In this document: one piece after another, positions 5,656-6,713 of the stretch
Layout: the number at the start of each line of letters is the position of its first letter
How positions within the stretch are numbered: position 1 is the stretch's first letter
Source of the DNA: VRUB01 sp046758085
GTDB lineage: Bacteria; Pseudomonadota; Gammaproteobacteria; Acidiferrobacterales; SPGG2
Assembly (NCBI GenBank): GCA_046758085.1
Contig: JBHHZP010000174.1
Location: 1-6,713, forward strand
DNA: 6,713 nucleotides
Direction of reading: 5' to 3'
Notes under the pieces: generated by a model
Database searches by the model: none
Told to the model about the DNA's origin: nothing
Seen by the model: only the letters and a program-made list of their open reading frames with translations
Program-made: the position numbers and the translations under genes

Positions 5656-6479
5656 TGCACCGCGCGGCCGTTGCATTGGCCGCGCTGGTGTTGCTCGGAC
5701 ACGTGCAATCCGGTGTGGCGCGTGACACGGGCGATGCGCCTGCGTCTGCTATCGCGATCATCATCGACGACCTGGGAAATAACCTCGCCGAGGGGGAACG
5801 TACCGTCCGCCTGCCGGGTCCTGTCGCGTGTGCAATTCTGCCGCAAACCCCCTACGCTCGGCGCCTCGCGGGGAATGCCCGCGAGTATAACAAAGAGGTC
5901 ATATTGCACCTGCCGATGGAGTCGATCGAGAGCGATGCGCTCGGCCCGGGAGGTCTCGACTCCAAGATGCGGGCCTTCGATATCATCGTGACCCTGAACA
6001 AGGACCTGCAAACCGTCCCTTTCGCGGTGGGTATCAGTAACCACATGGGGAGCCTATTGACTCAACGGCGCCAACCCATGGAATGGCTTATGCAGGCGAT
6101 CACCAATAGGGGGGGTCTCTTCTTCGTCGACTCGCGCACCACACCGCAGACCGTCGCCGCGACGGTAGCGCGCGAGGTCGAGCTCCCGCATCTTGCACGG
6201 GACGTATTTCTGGACAATGACCAACAGCTTTCCAGCATCAGTACCCAGTTCGAAATCTTGCTCGATACCGCGCGGGAGCACGGCAGCGCGCTTGCGCTTG
6301 GCCATCCCTATCCAGAGACGCTCGCTTTTCTGGAACGCAAGTTGCCGGAGCTAGAGAACAGCGGTGTGCGGCTCGTTACGCTTTCCAAGTTACTACGCAT
6401 GCGCAACGCCAAGCCAGCCTCATTACGAACATCCGTGATCGTGCGCATAGTACGCGGGGACTCCAAGTCCGCGAACTAA
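5655..6479 (+). CDS. yibQ: Divergent polysaccharide deacetylase family protein YibQ
   Basis: The protein belongs to the YibQ (DUF610) branch of the NodB-like deacetylase fold; its substrate is not established. The 274 residues begin with a short hydrophobic, signal-like segment (about 3-20). Conserved blocks follow in family order: AIIIDDLG (34-41) with the paired aspartates, VILHLPME (82-89), ISNHMGS (127-133), FFVDSRTT (156-163), ARDVFLDN (181-188) and ALGHPYPET (214-222). The His/Asp residues for a metal site are therefore present, though whether the enzyme deacetylates glycans is inference. The ATG overlaps the ctpA stop as TGATG, so its translation probably depends on ctpA. Neighbours in envC-ctpA-yibQ point to a cell-wall or periplasmic role. 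The C-terminal tail after about 250 is basic and unconserved in appearance. No terminator with a T-run follows. Confidence 0.93.
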   Translation: MHRAAVALAALVLLGHVQSGVARDTGDAPASAIAIIIDDLGNNLAEGERTVRLPGPVACAILPQTPYARRLAGNAREYNKEVILHLPMESIESDALGPGGLDSKMRAFDIIVTLNKDLQTVPFAVGISNHMGSLLTQRRQPMEWLMQAITNRGGLFFVDSRTTPQTVAATVAREVELPHLARDVFLDNDQQLSSISTQFEILLDTAREHGSALALGHPYPETLAFLERKLPELENSGVRLVTLSKLLRMRNAKPASLRTSVIVRIVRGDSKSAN

Positions 6480-6544
6480 CACCGGGTAAAGGCGCGTCGC
6501 CTACCGCCGAATATGTATTAGCGGGGTTCCGCCCCCGTACGACG

Positions 6545-6578
6545 GGTTCCTTTCTTTGCGTGCCCAAAGAAAGGAACC
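6545..6578. repeat. Perfect 13-bp stem-loop in the right arm
   Basis: The two arms, rich in T/C and A/G, pair without mismatch around the 8-base loop GCGTGCCC. It lies 65 bp beyond the yibQ stop and would be transcribed by read-through. No T-run follows, so it is described as a repeat-element hairpin rather than a terminator, though it could shield the 3' end of the operon transcript. Confidence 0.75.
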
Positions 6579-6605
6579 GAAAGAAAGGGCACCCCGGACT
6601 CTGCG

Positions 6606-6632
6606 CCCCGCATGGGTACTTCCCATGCGGGG
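6606..6632. repeat. Perfect 11-bp stem-loop in the right arm
   Basis: CCCCGCATGGG pairs exactly with CCCATGCGGGG around TACTT. The equivalent place in the left arm (62-76) keeps the outer CCCC/GGGG but has a short T-rich loop, so stem length varies between copies while the flanks are conserved. Confidence 0.75.
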
Positions 6633-6713
6633 TCCCCTCGCTTGGCGCTTGTCTCAGGCGGTCCGCGCAAGGGCCATTCCCTGGCCCTGGCCCGGACGCG
6701 CGGTGTCCTTACC

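Larger units (their letters stand above)
6532..6693 (-). repeat. Right arm of the long inverted repeat, better preserved copy
   Basis: The reverse complement of this segment aligns with 1-150, about 92 % identical over 144 aligned bases by hand count. It contains two perfect hairpins: GGTTCCTTTCTTT (6545-6557) with AAAGAAAGGAACC (6566-6578), loop GCGTGCCC, and CCCCGCATGGG (6606-6616) with CCCATGCGGGG (6622-6632), loop TACTT. A competing 6-bp pairing, GTGCCC (6560-6565) with GGGCAC (6587-6592), encloses half of the first hairpin. The outer part holds the tandem GGCCCTGGCCC. In the left arm the first hairpin has three mismatches and the second is much shorter. Similar AAAGAAAGGAACC-type hairpins are, to my recollection, dispersed in many gammaproteobacterial genomes. 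Confidence 0.85.

Noticed and set aside
6490..6537. Intrinsic terminator after yibQ
   Set aside because: Only short stems (AGGCG/CGCCT and CGGGG/CCCCG, about 5 bp each) are present and neither is followed by a T-run.
1..6693. The window as a composite transposon with terminal inverted repeats
   Set aside because: No transposase or target duplication is visible and the cargo is conserved core genes in a near-native order. Two copies of a dispersed intergenic repeat explain it better.

Overview
The window reads as a GC-rich (roughly 60 %, by eye) chromosome segment of a gammaproteobacterium. All seven genes match families whose clustering at one locus is typical of that class: gpsA, secB and a YibN-type rhodanese on one side, and envC, ctpA and yibQ on the other. 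No plasmid, phage, transposase, integrase, tRNA, rRNA or CRISPR signature was found. A sulfur-oxidising or otherwise sulfur-handling lineage is possible, because an ArsR-type regulator with a reactive-sulfur-sensor-like cysteine pair sits upstream of the rhodanese, but this is inference.

Layout. Positions 1-289 carry no gene; they hold one arm of a long inverted repeat (1-150) and a nested set of hairpins downstream of gpsA (169-274). On the minus strand, read right to left, follow an ArsR/SmtB regulator (2501-2854), a membrane-anchored rhodanese (1891-2310), secB (1357-1812) and gpsA (290-1297). A divergent intergenic region (2855-3077) contains a 30-bp, almost pure A+T patch with a palindrome, the best candidate operator/promoter. 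On the plus strand, envC (3078-4262), ctpA (4330-5655) and yibQ (5655-6479) form a compact cell-envelope operon. Positions 6480-6713 are non-coding and hold the opposite arm of the inverted repeat (6532-6693).

How the genes fit together. The minus-strand group combines sulfur handling (regulator and rhodanese), protein export (SecB) and phospholipid precursor synthesis (GpsA). The plus-strand group works in the periplasm: EnvC activates cell-wall amidases, CtpA is a PDZ-containing serine protease, and YibQ is a predicted polysaccharide deacetylase. From memory, related gammaproteobacteria have grxC between yibN and secB and a phosphoglycerate mutase before envC. Both are absent here, and the ArsR gene occupies the divergent point.

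The most notable features are the pair of arms of about 150-160 bp in inverted orientation, about 92 % identical by hand alignment, bracketing seven ordinary genes, and the possible persulfide-sensor/rhodanese pair. I see no clearly new multi-gene system; the protein-coding content is largely conventional.
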